Positions 4,743 to 6,687 of a stretch of DNA of 6,687 bases are shown one piece after another. The stretch spans positions 2,030 to 8,716 of the forward strand of contig DBYF01000068.1 of NCBI GenBank assembly GCA_002310155.1, given 5' to 3'. Position numbers and translations under genes: made by a program. The stretch comes from Mageeibacillus sp. UBA1193 (GTDB lineage: Bacteria; Bacillota; Clostridia; Saccharofermentanales; Saccharofermentanaceae). The notes beneath the pieces are model-generated. The model did not search any database and was not told the origin of the DNA. It saw only the letters and a program-made list of their open reading frames with translations. Positions within the stretch are counted from its first letter, which is position 1; every line of letters starts with the position of its first letter.

Positions 4743-6687
4743 TCAAGTGATCACTCTCGAACTCAGCGGGAAGTACATAACTCCCGTGCTTAGGTGACAG
4801 CATACCGTGAATTTCTCGGTAATGTCCAGTTCAGGAACGATCTCCGAAGGATCGCAATCCTCGAAAGCGACCCTTATTCCTTCCGGCCAGAACTCGAGGA
4901 TCACCTTTCTGTAGTAATACTCGGAATCATCGATGACGCCATTGTCGTTTGAGTCGCAGCAACTATGGTAATAGAAGTAACAGATGCTTCCATCGTAAGG
5001 CACTCTAAACTGTTCAAATAAGACGACTCCGTCATCAACAAAGAAAGTCATTTCAACTTCGTGATTTACATAATCAATGCGCGAAACATTCAAGGAGTAG
5101 TTATAATCCTCCATCTTAAATGTGCCGAGATATTTGGTGTAATCATCCACGGGAATCTGCGACGGATGGTATCTCCACGTCGTGGATTCCGTCGGTTCGG
5201 TCGTTGTCGTTTCTTCAGTTGTTGTCGGCTCCTCTGTCGTAGAAGTCGGGGTAGGGAGATCCGTTCCTCCGGCATTTCTTGTGTCCAGAGGCGGATATTC
5301 CGGATGGACCTCATATTCTCTGTCCTGCGGAATATCCCAGGTTTTCAGACGGTCGATCGTCTGCTTCACGTCCTCGTGGCCCTTGATGACCCAGTTCGGA
5401 GTGCCTGTCGCATATTCAACCTGGTTCGGCTGCATATCCATAAGAATCGCCGTCATCGTTGTCTGCGTAACAAGATACGGAGGTGTATCGGCATCTCCGA
5501 AGTCAGGAACTTCATAATAGCAGATCGCGTTGGTACCCGGCTCATAGCAGTAGAAACGCACATACGCATCATCCGCATCTACCTGGTCGAGAACACATAC
5601 CGCCTGGTCATTCTGATAGGTATAGAGTGTCAGCTTAAACCCGTTGTATCTGCAGTCCCAACTGTCCGTGATGACCAGTTCCGGTGTCTGGTCGTAATCA
5701 ACGTGGATCAGCGCACACTTGATCGAGGGTTTGTTCGGATCGAGTTTACTGAGGATATCGATATAGGCCTTCGTGAATCCGGACTGTTCGAATGCAGTAC
5801 TTTCGGACGGGGCTTCGGTCTCCGACGGAGTCGTCTCTGTGGTCGGAGCCGTGATCTCACTTTCTTCAGGTTGTTCTGTCTCGATCGGGCTTCTTCCCAA
5901 TTTCTCAAAGTAATCCTCGATTGAAGATCCGAGGGAACGTGAAGACGCGAAGAATACGACGGTGAATGTCACGATGATCGAAAGGACCGGCATGAACTTC
6001 TTCACTTCTTTATTCTTCAGAAGGTTCTTGATACGGACCTTGGTCTCCATACCGCCGAATCCCAGGCCGCTGAAAGCGGTGTTCTGAAGGAACGATCCGC
6101 CGGCATCCGCGTATGCGTGCTTCACGAGCGAGATGCAGTATTCCTTGACCATGTCCATATCGAACATCTCGGTCGTCTCTTCATCCACGCGCATCTCGAT
6201 GTCGGCGCAGAGGATCACGAACGCGAGCCATACGAGCGGGTTGAACCAGTGGAGGCACAGGACGAAGTAGCTGATGAGTTTGATGACGCCATCCTTATTC
6301 TTGATGTGTGTCCACTCGTGGTTGAGGATATATTCCTTCTCGTCTTCATCGAACTTCTCCGGGATAAAGATCTTCGGGCGGATAAAGCCGATGACGAACG
6401 GGGATTCGATCGTTGTCGTGAAGTAACTGCCATCGTAGGAACGGGCCTTCCATCTGGCCTTCGAATAGAACATCAGGTACCTTACAGTAAAGAGAATGAC
6501 AAGTCCCACGATGACCAGCAGCCAGATGTCCGCGATGATATGTACCGCGAGGGCCTGCTTGCTGTTGAGGCGGGCGGGTTCTTCTTCGATCTCGATAATG
6601 GTCTGAGATTCTGTGTCTGCAGTATTTGTTTCCGTGTCTGCAGAGTCCGCGGATACGGCTTTATTCTCCGCGTTAAGATCCTCGTCC
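4743..6687 (-). CDS. M56 (BlaR1/MecR1-like) membrane zinc protease fused to a lipoprotein-type sensor domain, 5' end missing
   Basis: 647 residues are visible (numbered from 6686); the frame is open through the right edge, so the first GTG at 6509 is internal. The layout matches BlaR1 from its outer loop onward. An acidic loop (1-39) is followed by a membrane segment (about 46-70) and a cytoplasmic protease: GFIRPKIFIP (100-109), zinc-binding HEWTH (123-127), hydrophobic WFNPLVWLAFVILCADIEM (147-165) and DIEMRVDE (162-169). The basic KVRIKNLLKNKEVKKF and a last membrane segment (about 231-249) lead to an outer domain (250-647). In BlaR1 that domain binds penicillin; here it has two Thr/Glu/Pro-rich linkers (about 266-298 and 478-503) and the neighbours' domain: TKAYIDI, HVDYDQTPEL (328-337), FYCYEPGTNAICYY, TPNWVIKGHED, DYTKYLGTFK (515-524) and a perfect EF-hand loop (578-589: D1, N3, N5, G6, I8, E12). 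By family analogy, ligand binding outside activates the protease, which cleaves a BlaI-type repressor. None is in the window; it would be expected beyond the right edge. The ligand is unknown. Confidence 0.94.
   Translation of the reverse strand, partial: DEDLNAENKAVSADSADTETNTADTESQTIIEIEEEPARLNSKQALAVHIIADIWLLVIVGLVILFTVRYLMFYSKARWKARSYDGSYFTTTIESPFVIGFIRPKIFIPEKFDEDEKEYILNHEWTHIKNKDGVIKLISYFVLCLHWFNPLVWLAFVILCADIEMRVDEETTEMFDMDMVKEYCISLVKHAYADAGGSFLQNTAFSGLGFGGMETKVRIKNLLKNKEVKKFMPVLSIIVTFTVVFFASSRSLGSSIEDYFEKLGRSPIETEQPEESEITAPTTETTPSETEAPSESTAFEQSGFTKAYIDILSKLDPNKPSIKCALIHVDYDQTPELVITDSWDCRYNGFKLTLYTYQNDQAVCVLDQVDADDAYVRFYCYEPGTNAICYYEVPDFGDADTPPYLVTQTTMTAILMDMQPNQVEYATGTPNWVIKGHEDVKQTIDRLKTWDIPQDREYEVHPEYPPLDTRNAGGTDLPTPTSTTEEPTTTEETTTTEPTESTTWRYHPSQIPVDDYTKYLGTFKMEDYNYSLNVSRIDYVNHEVEMTFFVDDGVVLFEQFRVPYDGSICYFYYHSCCDSNDNGVIDDSEYYYRKVILEFWPEGIRVAFEDCDPSEIVPELDITEKFTVCCHLSTGVMYFPLSSRVIT

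Noticed and set aside
5061..5924. Plus-strand frame of 287 codons opposite the M56 ectodomain
   Set aside because: No domain and Arg/Ile-rich composition typical of an antisense shadow; the minus strand carries the conserved protein.
6507..6509. GTG as the start of the M56 gene
   Set aside because: It is inside a membrane segment; the same frame stays open to the window edge and encodes the rest of that segment and an acidic outer loop, so the true start is outside.

Overview
The window looks like a chromosomal segment of a Gram-positive anaerobe, probably a clostridial member of the Bacillota (a gut or rumen Lachnospiraceae/Oscillospiraceae-type genome is my guess). The basis is the strong GGAGG ribosome binding sites, TTGACA-17-TAGAAT promoters, lipoproteins with Thr/Pro/Glu-rich linkers and a BlaR1-type M56 membrane protease; base composition is mixed, near half GC by eye. 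All five genes I can support are on the minus strand, so transcription runs from the right edge to the left edge. No tRNA, rRNA, CRISPR or transposase gene is visible.

In transcription order: (1) 6687-4743, 5'-truncated M56 (BlaR1/MecR1-like) zinc metalloprotease. The penicillin-binding sensor expected outside the cell is replaced by a domain also found in its neighbours. (2) 4501-3287, lipoprotein carrying that same domain. (3) 3024-1603, second lipoprotein of the family with a long Pro/Glu/Thr/Gln linker. (4) 1473-472, membrane GGDEF diguanylate cyclase. (5) 395-1, start of another lipoprotein, possibly a fourth relative, cut by the left edge.

The main discovery candidate is a regulatory circuit. 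Both complete lipoprotein genes have nearly the same control region: a TTGACA-17-TAGAAT promoter and three copies of a CTACA-NN-TGTAG palindrome. One copy overlaps the -10 box, and two lie upstream of -35, about 20 bp apart. TACANNTGTA is the known operator type of the BlaI/MecI/CopY repressor family, the usual partners and substrates of M56 receptors. The M56 protein here carries outside the membrane the same domain as the lipoproteins: an HxDGDxxPEL-type motif, a DYxKYxGxY segment and an EF-hand-like 12-residue loop. I infer a BlaR1/BlaI-like system that senses something other than beta-lactams and whose targets are secreted look-alikes of the receptor's own sensor. They might bind the same ligand, amplify it or act as decoys. 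The repressor gene is not in the window; it would be expected just beyond the right edge.

Other points: the cyclase gene may be transcribed as a leaderless mRNA and lacks the RxxD inhibitory site; the mRNA of gene 2 is predicted to begin with a GAAA-tetraloop hairpin; and two interleaved inverted repeats follow the protease stop codon.
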